The notes under the pieces: model-generated
Databases searched by the model: none
The model's input: the letters and a program-made list of their open reading frames with translations, nothing else
Told to the model about the DNA's origin: nothing
Made by a program: the position numbers and the translations under genes
Assembly: GCF_002095395.1 (NCBI RefSeq)
Contig: NZ_MJEI01000075.1
Location: forward strand, 1 to 64,000
From: Williamsia sp. 1135
GTDB lineage: Bacteria > Actinomycetota > Actinomycetes > Mycobacteriales > Mycobacteriaceae
DNA length: 64,000 nucleotides
Reading direction: 5' to 3'
In this document: in pieces, positions 1-10,734 of the stretch
How positions within the stretch are numbered: position 1 is the first letter of the stretch
Layout: every line of letters begins with the position of its first letter

Positions 1-76
1 CCGCCAAGCTCAGCTCGGCGTGTTGAACCAATGACCGGATCAACCGTTATTCAGACAGTCCCCGAAAAGAACCAGC

Positions 77-91
77 CCTGTCTTAGACAGG
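77..91 (-). terminator. Hairpin downstream of the luciferase-like gene
   Basis: A perfect 6-bp stem (CCTGTC/GACAGG) with a 3-nt loop lies about 50 bp past the stop of the leftward oxidoreductase gene. Read leftward it is followed by a mixed stretch containing TTCTTTTC, so it could act as a terminator. A repressor site is the alternative. No gene was found in the first 142 bases. Confidence 0.4.
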
Positions 92-142
92 TTGACAACT
101 ACCGTGCAACGTGTGCAGGTGGCTGGAGCGTGTGTCTTTGTG

Positions 143-1168
143 TCAGTTGGGTTTTGGTGACCATCCGAGCTTTGGTCCGAGATGGGTGGCGATGTCCGTG
201 ATGATCTGGAGGTAGTCGGCCTCGTCGAAGGAGAACGGCAGCGCGAAGGCGACCTCCTGCGCCCGCAGGAAGCCCGCATGGGAGAACAGGATCTCGGCGA
301 TTTCGTCGGACGATCCGACGATGTCCGGCGCGAACATCATCTGTCGCGGTCCTTGCGGCGACAATGTCCGGTCGAAGCGGGCCGCCGCGTACTCCTTGTA
401 TTTTCGGACCTGTTCCGCCGTTGCGGAGTCCGTGGGTATCACCACCAGACCCTGTGAGACGCGGGATTTTTCGGGGTGGGGATGATTGGCCCGGTACGCG
501 TCGATGTGCTGGCCTTGGATCGTCGCGAAGTCGCGAGAGTCGGTTCCCTCGGTGTTGACGACCGAACTGGTCAGATAGTTGAGCCCCTGGCGACCGGCCC
601 AGATGGCCGAGGAGAGCATGCCGCCGTACCAGAGCCGATCGATCAATCCGGGTGAGTGTGGCTGAACGATTCGGGAGAACTGCTCGATACCCACGGTGCC
701 CTCGAAGTCGCTCACCGGCACCCCACGGATGTGGTCCATCAGCCGCAGGACCCGATCCTTGCTGAAGTTCTCGAGGTCGTACGACTCCGGATACAGCTTG
801 GTCTTGAAGTCGTCGTACCGCATCGGCGTACCCACGGAGACGCCAGGATTGACCCGGCCGCCGGAGAGCAGGTCGACGGTCGCGAGGTCCTCGGCCAAGC
901 GCAGGGGGTTCTCGAGTCCGAGCGGGATGACCGCCGTGCCGAGTTCGATCCGCTTGGTGCGCTGGGTGGCAGCCGCCATGACCGCCACCGGAGACGAGAT
1001 CCCGTATTGAAGGTGCCGGTGTCGCAGCCACACGCTGTCGAAGCCGAGTTCTTCGGCCAGTTCGATGGTGCGCAGGGTCTCCTCGTGGCCGGTTCGCGGG
1101 TCCGCGGGGTCAAAGCGCCCGATGGTGAGAAAACCGAGTTTGTCGAGGGTCTGACCTGGCTGTGGCAT
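143..1168 (-). CDS. LLM-class flavin/F420-dependent oxidoreductase
   Basis: A 341-aa protein of the bacterial luciferase-like superfamily, a TIM-barrel fold that uses reduced FMN or F420 to oxidise or reduce small organic substrates. The family signature is visible in the N-terminal half: ELAEELGFDSVWLRHRH, then the strand/turn RIELGTAVIPLGLENPLRLAEDLATVDLLSGGRVNPGVSVG split over residues of about 70-115. The ATG has a good GGAGG seven bases upstream and starts 3 bp after the stop of the TetR gene, so the two are cotranscribed. The substrate cannot be read from sequence; the neighbouring phosphotransferase and 371-aa protein suggest a shared catabolic or detoxification route. FMN versus F420 is not decidable here. 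Confidence 0.9.
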   Translation of the reverse strand: MPQPGQTLDKLGFLTIGRFDPADPRTGHEETLRTIELAEELGFDSVWLRHRHLQYGISSPVAVMAAATQRTKRIELGTAVIPLGLENPLRLAEDLATVDLLSGGRVNPGVSVGTPMRYDDFKTKLYPESYDLENFSKDRVLRLMDHIRGVPVSDFEGTVGIEQFSRIVQPHSPGLIDRLWYGGMLSSAIWAGRQGLNYLTSSVVNTEGTDSRDFATIQGQHIDAYRANHPHPEKSRVSQGLVVIPTDSATAEQVRKYKEYAAARFDRTLSPQGPRQMMFAPDIVGSSDEIAEILFSHAGFLRAQEVAFALPFSFDEADYLQIITDIATHLGPKLGWSPKPN

Positions 1169-1171
1169 GTT

Positions 1172-4146
<2,975 letters not shown>

Positions 4147-4225
4147 CCGATCGGTGAGAAGTCGGGTGCCATCTGGTCTACCTCTGCGACGACGAATACC
4201 GAACCCGGTCGACGAGGAGAAGAGA

Positions 4226-4774
4226 ATGCGCACGCTCGCCATCACGCAGAACATGACCCTGGACGGATCGATCGAGATGCCCACGGATTGGTTCGATCCG
4301 ACCGTTGACGATCCAGGCCTGCGCGAGGAGATGCACCTGCAGGATGCGGCGGCGGATGCACTGCTGGTCGGCAGGCAGACGTTCGTCGACTTCCGTGGTC
4401 ACTGGCCGGCGCAGGAGAACGACACCACCGGCGTCACCGACTATCTCAACGGCGTTCAGAAGTACGTCGTGTCGTCGACTCTGACCGACCCCGAATGGCA
4501 GAACTCGACGATCGTAGCCGGAGACCCGATTGCTGCCGTCCGCGAACTCAAGCAGCAGCCGGGTGAAGACATCGTGCTCACCGGAAGCATTCGGCTCGGG
4601 CATGCACTGCTCGAGGCCGGATTGGTCGACGAGTTGCGGTTGTTCGTATATCCAGTGGTGCAGGGGCGTGGCCGGGGGTTGTTCCCGGATGGTCGCGAGG
4701 CCACCAACGTGACCCTGCTTCAGTCGCGCGCTTTCGAGTCGGGAGTGGTGCTGCTCCGATATGCGGTGGGTTGA
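4226..4774 (+). CDS. Dihydrofolate reductase / RibD C-terminal-like protein
   Basis: A 182-aa single-domain protein of the RibD_C/DHFR-like family (the YwjB/YyaP type), NADPH-binding reductases of mostly unknown substrate. Family marks are the opening MRTLAITQNMTLDGSIE, the LLVGRQTFVDFRGHWP block (about 51-66), the LTGSIRLGHALLEAGLVDELRLFVYPVVQGRG block near 120-150, and the terminal VVLLRYAV strand. The ATG follows a GAGGAGAAGAG ribosome site. The last 55 bp overlap, tail to tail, with the MarR gene on the opposite strand. It is probably not the folate enzyme itself. A second family member is at 44875-45507. Confidence 0.88.
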   Translation: MRTLAITQNMTLDGSIEMPTDWFDPTVDDPGLREEMHLQDAAADALLVGRQTFVDFRGHWPAQENDTTGVTDYLNGVQKYVVSSTLTDPEWQNSTIVAGDPIAAVRELKQQPGEDIVLTGSIRLGHALLEAGLVDELRLFVYPVVQGRGRGLFPDGREATNVTLLQSRAFESGVVLLRYAVG

Positions 4775-5241
4775 CGCGATCCCGGTGGGATTCCGTTGAT
4801 CCGCCTGCCAATGGCGGCCAGTTGACGCAGTTGCGCGCGGCTGAGCCGATCCACGACCAGCTCCCGTACGTTGGCGGCGTAACCGGGGGCCGTCTCTACG
4901 ACCTTGTCCCAACCGGCTCCGGTGAGTGACGCATTGGTGTACCGGCCGTCCTCTGGGCACGGCCTGCGCTGCACCCATTCTCTCTTCTCGAGCCGCGTCA
5001 CCACGTGAGACAGCCGCGACAACGAGCCGTTCGCCAACTCGGCGAGCGTGCTCATCCGCAGCGTGCGATCGGGGGCCTCGGACAACGAAGCGAGGACCTC
5101 GTATTCGAAATGGGTCAACTGCGCATCGCGCAGCAGCTGCGCGTCCAGGGCATGAGGCAGCCGCGACAGAAGGATCGCCACCTGGATCCAGGCATCCATC
5201 TCTTCGTCGTCGAGCCAGTTCGGCTCGGGCTCGTTGCGCAT
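4720..5241 (-). CDS. MarR family transcriptional regulator
   Basis: A 173-aa winged-helix regulator. The central segment LTHFEYEVLASLSEAPDRTLRMSTLAELANGSLSRLSHVVTRLEKREWVQRRP, about residues 43-95, contains the recognition helix and wing. It is divergent from the DoxX gene, and the 113-bp region between them carries two near-identical palindromes that are likely its operators. The C-terminal 18 codons are antisense to the end of the DHFR-like gene. MarR proteins near DoxX often respond to oxidants, thiol stress or phenolic compounds; the inducer here is unknown. Confidence 0.9.
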   Translation of the reverse strand: MRNEPEPNWLDDEEMDAWIQVAILLSRLPHALDAQLLRDAQLTHFEYEVLASLSEAPDRTLRMSTLAELANGSLSRLSHVVTRLEKREWVQRRPCPEDGRYTNASLTGAGWDKVVETAPGYAANVRELVVDRLSRAQLRQLAAIGRRINGIPPGSRQPTAYRSSTTPDSKARD

Positions 5242-5268
5242 CGCTGAAGTCTAGTCCGAGAAGTTCGC

Positions 5269-5330
5269 TTGATCCATCATTTGACGCTTCAAGTCAATAT
5301 CCCTACGATTCACTTGACACATCAAGTCAA
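5269..5330. promoter_or_regulatory. Tandem MarR-type operators
   Basis: TTGACGCTTCAAGTCAA (5281-5297) and TTGACACATCAAGTCAA (5314-5330) are 17-bp copies that differ in three central bases and are spaced 33 bp apart, about three helical turns, so they lie on one face of DNA. Each contains TTGA-N4-TCAA. A third, weaker copy (TTGATCCATCAT) begins at 5269. They fill the space between marR and doxX and are best read as sites for the MarR protein. Confidence 0.75.
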
Positions 5331-5354
5331 TCAAAGAATGAGGGCAATCGAGAC

Positions 5355-5816
5355 ATGAACAACCCCATCATCCGAAGCACCGGAATCCTGATCGCGCGCA
5401 TCGGCATCGGAATCGTGTTCCTGGCTCATGGCCTGCAAAAACTCAACACGTACGGATTCGACGGCACCAAGGCGAGCTTCGAGGGGATGGACGTACCACT
5501 GGCCCCGGTGTCGGCGTTTGCCGTCACCTGGCTCGAGATCCTGGGTGGTATCGCTTTGATCGCGGGTCTGCTGACGCCCATCGTCGGAATCCTGTTCTTC
5601 CTGGACATGCTGGGGGCGTACTTCTTCGCTCACATCGATGCCGGCCTGTGGGTCTCCGATGGCGGCTACGAATTGGTGCTGGCTCTAGGTGCGGGCGCAC
5701 TGCTCCTCGCGGTCGTCGGCGCAGGCCGCTTCAGCGCCGATGCCGTGCTCGGAACCAAGGTCGGATGGCTCGCCACCGACGGCACCCGTACCCGGGAGAC
5801 CGTCAACGCCGGTTGA
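5355..5816 (+). CDS. DoxX family membrane protein
   Basis: A 153-aa four-helix membrane protein of the DoxX family. Recognisable segments are the first helix ending FLAHGLQKL (about 22-30), the GTKASFEGMDVPL loop, the conserved helix TWLEILGGIALIAGLLTPI (about 60-78), and two more C-terminal helices with AHIDAGLWV between them. Family members associate with thiol-oxidative stress complexes in mycobacteria (with SodA and SseA) or with quinone-linked oxidation elsewhere. The divergent MarR gene and tandem operators suggest that it is the repressed target and is induced by a small-molecule or redox signal. Confidence 0.9.
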   Translation: MNNPIIRSTGILIARIGIGIVFLAHGLQKLNTYGFDGTKASFEGMDVPLAPVSAFAVTWLEILGGIALIAGLLTPIVGILFFLDMLGAYFFAHIDAGLWVSDGGYELVLALGAGALLLAVVGAGRFSADAVLGTKVGWLATDGTRTRETVNAG

Positions 5817-5908
5817 GCACGGTCGGAGGGCGCAGCCGCGGGGTTTCGTTGTCCGAAATGTGGGTATCAATCGGGGATGAATCCGCAGGCCGACGTCGGC
5901 ACACCCTG

Positions 5909-7135
5909 ATGTCCGTCGACGGCAAAGAACAGACGCCGGGCGATCGCGACGACAACGCGGGGGGACAGCAGACCCCGCTCAACGAACCTCCGCGGCTCCG
6001 CACTGACGACAACCGGGCCGCGTCCAGACTCGAACTCTTCTACGACCTCGCCTACGTGCTGGTCATCCATCAGCTCGCGATCGCGTTCACCAAGGACCTC
6101 ACCTGGCACGGAGCCGCGGTGTTTGCGGGCCTGTTCACGATCACGTGGTGGTCATGGGTGACGATGACGTTGTACGCCAACCGATTCGACACCAATGACG
6201 TCATCTATCGAGTCCTCAAACTCAGTGCGACGTTCGCGGTTGCGGTCATGGCGGCGAGTGCGGGATCGGTTCCGTCATCCGGGGTCGTGGCCTTCACGAT
6301 CGGTTATGTGGCCACCCGCATCGTCCTCGCTGTCTTGTACGCGCGGGCCTGGGTGCACATCGTCGACTCCAGGCCGACCATCAACCTGTACTTCGCGACC
6401 ACAATTGTCAGTGCACTCCTGTGGACGACGTCGCTGTTCACCCCCGGTCCGATCACGTACGGACTGTGGGCAGCCGGAATTCTCATCGAGGCGTCGGCGC
6501 CGTTCGCGGCCACCCGCTGGGGCCCGGACATCCCGCTGCACCTCGATCATCTGCCGGAGCGGTTCGGGCTCTTCGTGATCTTGGTCCTCGGGGAGTCCGT
6601 CTCCGCGATCGTCTTGGGAATGCATGACACCCACTGGGCACTGTCCTCGATCGTCGTGGCCGCGTTGGGATTCACCATCGCCGCCGCAATGTGGTGGATG
6701 TATTTCGACATCGGAGGGGCCGAAGCCAAGACGCTGCTGCAGTCCGATGACGATGCGCACAGCAGCGGCCGGGCGGACTCGTACATCTACGGTCACCTGC
6801 CTTTGACGTTGGGCGCCGCTCTGCTCGGGGTGGGCATCGAGCAGTATGTTCTGCATCCCGTCGGCGAGCTCACCTCTGGTGGTCGCTGGGCGCTGTGCGG
6901 TGGTCTGGCATTGTTCGTCGCCGGGGTCTGCATGGTGCTGGCCGGAAGCGCGCGGACGTGGCGAGCGGTCTTCCCGTGGCCTGCGGTGGCCATCCCGGCT
7001 GTCGTGGCTGTCGGATTCATCGACAACGCACTCCCGTTCGCCTCTGCCATCTTTCTGGCCATCGGATCCACCATCGCCGTGGTCACCGGCATCATCCGAC
7101 GAAGGCAGAGCGCCATGAGAACCACGGAGACCTGA
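5909..7135 (+). CDS. Low temperature requirement A (LtrA)-like membrane protein
   Basis: A 408-aa polytopic membrane protein of the LtrA family, named from Listeria but without a known biochemical activity. After a hydrophilic leader, the family start motif RLELFYDLAYVLVIHQLA (about residues 45-62) leads into roughly ten to twelve hydrophobic segments. A second family motif, HLPERFGLFVILVLGESV, is present mid-protein, along with the YIYGHLPLTLG segment. Neither candidate start (this ATG or an ATG at 5858) has a strong ribosome site; this one is closer to the usual family N terminus. It follows DoxX by about 90 bp on the same strand and may or may not share its promoter. Confidence 0.85.
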   Translation: MSVDGKEQTPGDRDDNAGGQQTPLNEPPRLRTDDNRAASRLELFYDLAYVLVIHQLAIAFTKDLTWHGAAVFAGLFTITWWSWVTMTLYANRFDTNDVIYRVLKLSATFAVAVMAASAGSVPSSGVVAFTIGYVATRIVLAVLYARAWVHIVDSRPTINLYFATTIVSALLWTTSLFTPGPITYGLWAAGILIEASAPFAATRWGPDIPLHLDHLPERFGLFVILVLGESVSAIVLGMHDTHWALSSIVVAALGFTIAAAMWWMYFDIGGAEAKTLLQSDDDAHSSGRADSYIYGHLPLTLGAALLGVGIEQYVLHPVGELTSGGRWALCGGLALFVAGVCMVLAGSARTWRAVFPWPAVAIPAVVAVGFIDNALPFASAIFLAIGSTIAVVTGIIRRRQSAMRTTET

Positions 7136-7188
7136 TGTATCGACGCACTGACCGCGTGGCGACCCGGTGAAGTGGGTAGCCTGACCCG

Positions 7189-7668
7189 GTGGGGATTCTG
7201 ACGCCGCTGGCGGTCAAGATAGGTGCGGTCTCGTGGATGCCGAAGATGCTTCCGCTCATCGAGAAGTGCGATGTGCGGCTGCAGGGCGCGACCAAGGGCC
7301 GGGTCAGCGTTCTCGACATAGCTGGGCTGCCGAACATCGTCCTGCGGGTACCCGGCCGCAAAACCGGAAACGTGCGGTCGACGCCCTTACTCTGTGTCCC
7401 ACAGGACGGTGGCTGGTTGATAGCCGGATCGTACTTCGGTAATCCCAAGCTGCCAGTGTGGGTGCTCAACCTCCGCGCGTGCGAGACGGCCGAGGTGGTC
7501 CACCGCGGGAAAACGCGCACCGTCTCGTGGCGTGAGATCACCGGGACGGAGCGCGAGCAGGCGTGGCAGACGCTACTCGACACCTGGCCGAACTTCGCCA
7601 TCTACGAGCAGCGCACGGAGCGGCTGATCCCCGTCTTCTTCCTGGCCCCCGGACTGTCCAAGTCGTAG
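7189..7668 (+). CDS. Ddn-type deazaflavin (F420)-dependent nitroreductase family protein
   Basis: A 159-aa split-beta-barrel protein of the Ddn/FDOR-B type, in which F420H2 reduces quinones or nitro compounds. The family core LRVPGRKTGNVRSTPLLCV (about residues 51-69) is followed by GWLIAGSYFGNPKLPVWVLNLRA and the C-terminal LDTWPNFAIYEQRTERLIPVFFL. The GTG start lacks a clear ribosome site, and no better in-frame start fits the conserved N terminus. It stands between LtrA and a coiled-coil gene on the same strand, and a relative is encoded at 58233-58661. Cofactor use is inferred from the family, not from residues alone. Confidence 0.87.
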   Translation: MGILTPLAVKIGAVSWMPKMLPLIEKCDVRLQGATKGRVSVLDIAGLPNIVLRVPGRKTGNVRSTPLLCVPQDGGWLIAGSYFGNPKLPVWVLNLRACETAEVVHRGKTRTVSWREITGTEREQAWQTLLDTWPNFAIYEQRTERLIPVFFLAPGLSKS

Positions 7669-7686
7669 GTCGGGCAGGACCGGGCG

Positions 7687-8532
7687 GTGGACATCAACGA
7701 GGTGACCGATGAGCTCTATGGTCTAGATCCGGGCGACTTCGTACAGGTGCGTGACGCCCACGTGAAAGAAGCGCGAGCACAGGGTGATCGAGCTCTCGCC
7801 AAGGAGATATCGCAGCTGCGCAGGCCGACGTTGGTCGCCTGGATGGTGAACGTGCTCGCCCGCGAGCACTCCGATGACGTCGAGAAGCTCCTCCAGTTGG
7901 GCGAGGCGCTGCGTGATGCCCAGCGCCACCTCGCCGGCGATGACCTGCGTTCGTTGACCACGCAGCGGCAGAAGGTGGTTCGAGCGATGGCTCGACAGGC
8001 CGGTGAGTTGGCCGTCGACCACGGCCACTCCGCGAGTGAGAACGCGCTCCGAGAGGTCGGGCAGTCGTTGCATGCCGCTCTGGCCGACCCCGACATCGCC
8101 GAACAGGTGCGAGCGGGTCGTTTGGTGACCGCAGTCAGCTACAGCGGGATGGGACCGGCTGGGATGGCGGTGGTCGGGGGACGCGCTCGGAAGCCGAAAG
8201 CCGCACCCGCAGAGAAGAAGAAGCCGGACCCGGAGGAGATCACAGCGGCGAAGGAGCAGGTCGCCGCGGCCGAGAAATCCGAGCGCGAGGCCGATGCGGC
8301 GCTCGAGACGGCCCAGGCCGACGCCGAGCACGCCGCCGATTCGGTGGCTGCCGTCGACAAGCGAGTCGACGAACTCCGGGAGCAGCTCGCGCAGGCAGAA
8401 CAGGAAAGCCAGTTTGCGAACCGGGCTCATAAGGCCGCCACCGATCAGGTCGAGGCAGCGCAGAGGGATCTGACCTCAGCGCGCGAGGAGTCCGAAAACG
8501 CACGCCGGGACCTCGAGGCTCTGGAACACTAG
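7687..8532 (+). CDS. Conserved actinobacterial coiled-coil protein, function unknown
   Basis: A 281-aa protein. The N-terminal 160 residues form a compact helical region (LYGLDPGDFVQVRDAHVKEARAQGD, then LRRPTLVAWMVNVLAREH) found in many Mycobacteriales proteins of unknown role. A lysine/proline-rich linker (RKPKAAPAEKKKPDPEE, about 168-184) precedes a C-terminal alanine/glutamate-rich coiled coil of some 95 residues. It has no signal peptide or membrane segment. The GTG start comes 18 bp after the Ddn-like stop, suggesting cotranscription. The gene ends 1 bp before the convergent SRPBCC gene ends. Confidence 0.82.
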   Translation: MDINEVTDELYGLDPGDFVQVRDAHVKEARAQGDRALAKEISQLRRPTLVAWMVNVLAREHSDDVEKLLQLGEALRDAQRHLAGDDLRSLTTQRQKVVRAMARQAGELAVDHGHSASENALREVGQSLHAALADPDIAEQVRAGRLVTAVSYSGMGPAGMAVVGGRARKPKAAPAEKKKPDPEEITAAKEQVAAAEKSEREADAALETAQADAEHAADSVAAVDKRVDELREQLAQAEQESQFANRAHKAATDQVEAAQRDLTSAREESENARRDLEALEH

Positions 8533-8533
8533 A

Positions 8534-8989
8534 TCAGCGGCCGGCAAGCGCGGCGACCTGCGTGATGGACTCGCGCATCTTGTCCGCCGACACCCGCGGC
8601 AGTTTTCGCCGGGCGAGGTACTCGGGATCTGTGACGCGCGACCAATCGCACGTCTGTGTCACGCGCGTTCCGTCCTCGGTAGCTGTCAGCTCCCACTCCC
8701 ATCGCACCCCGACGGGCGGCCGATCAGGGCGCGCAGGCATCCAGGCGATCACCCTGTCGGGTTCAAATGCCACGACGTGATTGACGACCTCGTAAGGTCT
8801 GCCCGACTCATCACGCATCGCAATGGCGAATGTCTCTCCCTCACCAGCGATCCGGGCTGGTGCGTGGGCCAGCTGTAGCATCCCGGAGCCGTCGAGTTCG
8901 ACGTGTTTCGCCGGATCGGTGAGAACGCTGAACACCGCGGACGGCGTCACAGGTACTTCGACGCTCACCGACAAGTATTTATCTGCCAC
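8534..8989 (-). CDS. SRPBCC (START/Bet v 1-like) family protein
   Basis: A 151-aa hydrophobic-ligand-cavity protein. It opens with the canonical ADKYLSVSVEVPVTPSAVFSVLTDPAKH and continues through FEPDRVIAWMP, a WEWELTATEDGTRVTQTCDWS beta-hairpin, and a C-terminal helix. The frame extends upstream to 9061 but would translate the tandem repeat lying there; I therefore chose the GTG at 8989 just before the conserved domain. Members bind or convert lipids, polyketides or aromatic compounds, and the ligand is not predictable. It is convergent with the coiled-coil gene. Confidence 0.8.
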   Translation of the reverse strand: MADKYLSVSVEVPVTPSAVFSVLTDPAKHVELDGSGMLQLAHAPARIAGEGETFAIAMRDESGRPYEVVNHVVAFEPDRVIAWMPARPDRPPVGVRWEWELTATEDGTRVTQTCDWSRVTDPEYLARRKLPRVSADKMRESITQVAALAGR

Positions 8990-9006
8990 ATCGTCGACCC
9001 TACTGT

Positions 9007-9067
9007 CACAAATCCTTCCCGGGCACAAATCCTTCCCGGGCACAATTCCTTCCCCGGGCACAACTCC
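9007..9067. repeat. Short tandem repeat, 17-18 bp units
   Basis: Two identical 17-bp units (CACAAATCCTTCCCGGG), an 18-bp variant (CACAATTCCTTCCCCGGG) and a 9-bp partial unit lie head to tail in the 78-bp gap between the antiporter stop and the SRPBCC start. Each full unit contains a CCCGGG palindrome. On the leftward strand each unit reads GGAAGGATTTGTG, a ribosome-site-like string before a GTG, but the three GTGs fall in different frames and none opens the SRPBCC protein. Confidence 0.85.
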
Positions 9068-10279
9068 CTACTGCGCGGAACTCGGGGTCGAGCGCCGTTC
9101 GTACCACTGGGCGACCAGCGTCGAACCGATGCCGTGGATCACCACACTGCCCAGCACCGTCACCGTCATCGCATACAGGGTGTCGTTGGCGATCCGGCCT
9201 TCGAGCGCGTTGTATGCCAACAGCCCGAACACGATGGACGCGGTGCCGCGCGGGCCCAGCATGCCGATCACCAGTCGGTCGGTCCGGCTCAGCGTCGTAC
9301 CCAGCAACGAGAGGTACACCGGCACGATCCGCAGGACGGTCAGCGCTGCGACCGCGAGCACGATGATCTGCCAGACAAACCCGAACTCGAGTACCAGGAC
9401 TGCAGTGCACCCGAACACAAACCACATTGCCAGAGCAGCGAGCACACTCACATCGTCGACAAGACTGAGCTCCGACTCGGTCGGCAGAGTCGACCGCGCC
9501 GCCTTGTAGGCGATACCGCAGATGAATGCAGCGACGAAACCGTTGCCTTGCAACTCGGTTGCCGAACCGTAGGCCAAAAGGGGAAAGATGACCAGGCTGA
9601 TCCGGATCGATTGTTCGGTCGCGAATCCCCGCGCCATCGATTGGTTGGTCAGCCAGGCAGCGACGACACCGACCACGCCACCGGCGACGATGGCGTAGAC
9701 CGCTGACGGCACCGCGGTTTCGAGTGCATCTACCCGACCCTCCGCATGTGAATGATCACCCGCGAGGGTCAACGCGAAGACGAACAGCGGTGCAACGATC
9801 CCGTCGTTGTAACCGCTCTCGATGTTGAGGACGTTGCGCACGCGCACGGGTATTCGTTTGTCCCGGACCATCGATGAGGTGGGCGCGAGATCGATCGGGA
9901 TGGCGATGCACGCGATGACCAGCAGGACTCCGATCGACAGACTCGGCAGCAACGCTGCTCCCGCGAGCAGGGCTGCGCCGATCGACAACGGCATCGCGAC
10001 GAGCAGCAGTCTGACCGAGGTTCGTCGTTCGCCGGCAAAATATCCGCCCTTGACCTCGGTGGCATCGACGAACAGCAGAACCGCCAGGATCAGTTCCACG
10101 ACCTTTTCGGCGGCAACGGTGTTGAGCGTCTGACCGATGTCGTTGCGAGTGCTGAGCCCGATGGCAATGCCGGCGGTGACCATCAGCAGTGGTCCCGAGA
10201 TCCGGAACCGCGCCAGGCGTCCGGCAACAAGCGACCATCCGACGATCACCACCAGGGCGATGAGTACGGAAGTGGTCAC
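9068..10279 (-). CDS. CPA1/NhaP-type cation:proton antiporter
   Basis: A 403-aa polytopic membrane protein of the sodium/hydrogen exchanger family, with about twelve hydrophobic segments. Family features include LLFVDATEVKGGYFAGERR (about 69-87), IAIPIDLAPTSSMVRDKRIPVRVRNVLNIESGYNDGIVAPLFVF, where the ESGYNDG motif holds the ion-binding Asn-Asp pair, and LGPRGTASIVFGLLAYN near the C terminus. The GTG start sits at the left-facing end of a 65-bp gap from the DUF732 lipoprotein gene. It probably exports sodium or potassium in exchange for protons. There is no C-terminal regulatory domain. Confidence 0.92.
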   Translation of the reverse strand: MTTSVLIALVVIVGWSLVAGRLARFRISGPLLMVTAGIAIGLSTRNDIGQTLNTVAAEKVVELILAVLLFVDATEVKGGYFAGERRTSVRLLLVAMPLSIGAALLAGAALLPSLSIGVLLVIACIAIPIDLAPTSSMVRDKRIPVRVRNVLNIESGYNDGIVAPLFVFALTLAGDHSHAEGRVDALETAVPSAVYAIVAGGVVGVVAAWLTNQSMARGFATEQSIRISLVIFPLLAYGSATELQGNGFVAAFICGIAYKAARSTLPTESELSLVDDVSVLAALAMWFVFGCTAVLVLEFGFVWQIIVLAVAALTVLRIVPVYLSLLGTTLSRTDRLVIGMLGPRGTASIVFGLLAYNALEGRIANDTLYAMTVTVLGSVVIHGIGSTLVAQWYERRSTPSSAQ

Positions 10280-10343
10280 GATGGTGACCCGTCTCCGTCG
10301 CCCCTGAGCACCTGACGATCGTATATGTGGTTACTCAGGCGGG

Positions 10344-10733
10344 TCAGTTGCCGGCGAGCTTGGCCGAGTTGCTCGTGCAGTACAGGGGGACACCGATGTT
10401 GATCAGAGTCCGCGACTTGGATTCGTCGAGACCTGTCTCGTCGGAGATCTTGGTGACCGTGTCATTGAGGCTGGTGCCGTTCGAGAGCTCGTCGCACGCG
10501 GTCTGCGCTGCGGCGATCTGGTCTTCCCGACTCCCGAAAGTGGCGTTCTGGGACTCCAGCGCCTGGATGTAACCGTTGTCCTTCACGTCGCCGGCGGCGG
10601 TGGAGGCGTTGTCGACGAGTTGTTCGGCACTACTCCGGGCCTGGTCGGTCGCATTCTGTACGTCTTCGCTGCTGCATGCCCCCACGAACAGCACAGTGCC
10701 CAGGAATGCGATCACTGCCACAAGCTTTTTCAT
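10344..10733 (-). CDS. DUF732-type lipoprotein
   Basis: A 129-aa exported lipoprotein. The N terminus MKKLVAVIAFLGTVLFVGACSSE gives a lipobox (VGAC, cysteine 20). The mature part, from YIQALESQNATFG to RTLINIGVPLYC, matches the small all-helical DUF732 domain with its paired cysteines, common in mycobacterial secreted proteins. The ATG begins 1 bp after the stop of the upstream membrane-protein gene, so translation is coupled; an in-frame ATG ten codons earlier lies inside that gene and would spoil the signal peptide. Function unknown. Confidence 0.85.
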   Translation of the reverse strand: MKKLVAVIAFLGTVLFVGACSSEDVQNATDQARSSAEQLVDNASTAAGDVKDNGYIQALESQNATFGSREDQIAAAQTACDELSNGTSLNDTVTKISDETGLDESKSRTLINIGVPLYCTSNSAKLAGN

Positions 10734-10734
10734 G

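Noticed and set aside
4226-4774. Call as the housekeeping dihydrofolate reductase
   Set aside because: Sequence fits the RibD_C/YwjB group; FolA-specific motifs are absent, and a second such gene is present.
9007-9067. Possible CRISPR array
   Set aside because: Units are only 17-18 bp, directly adjacent with no spacers, and no cas genes are near.
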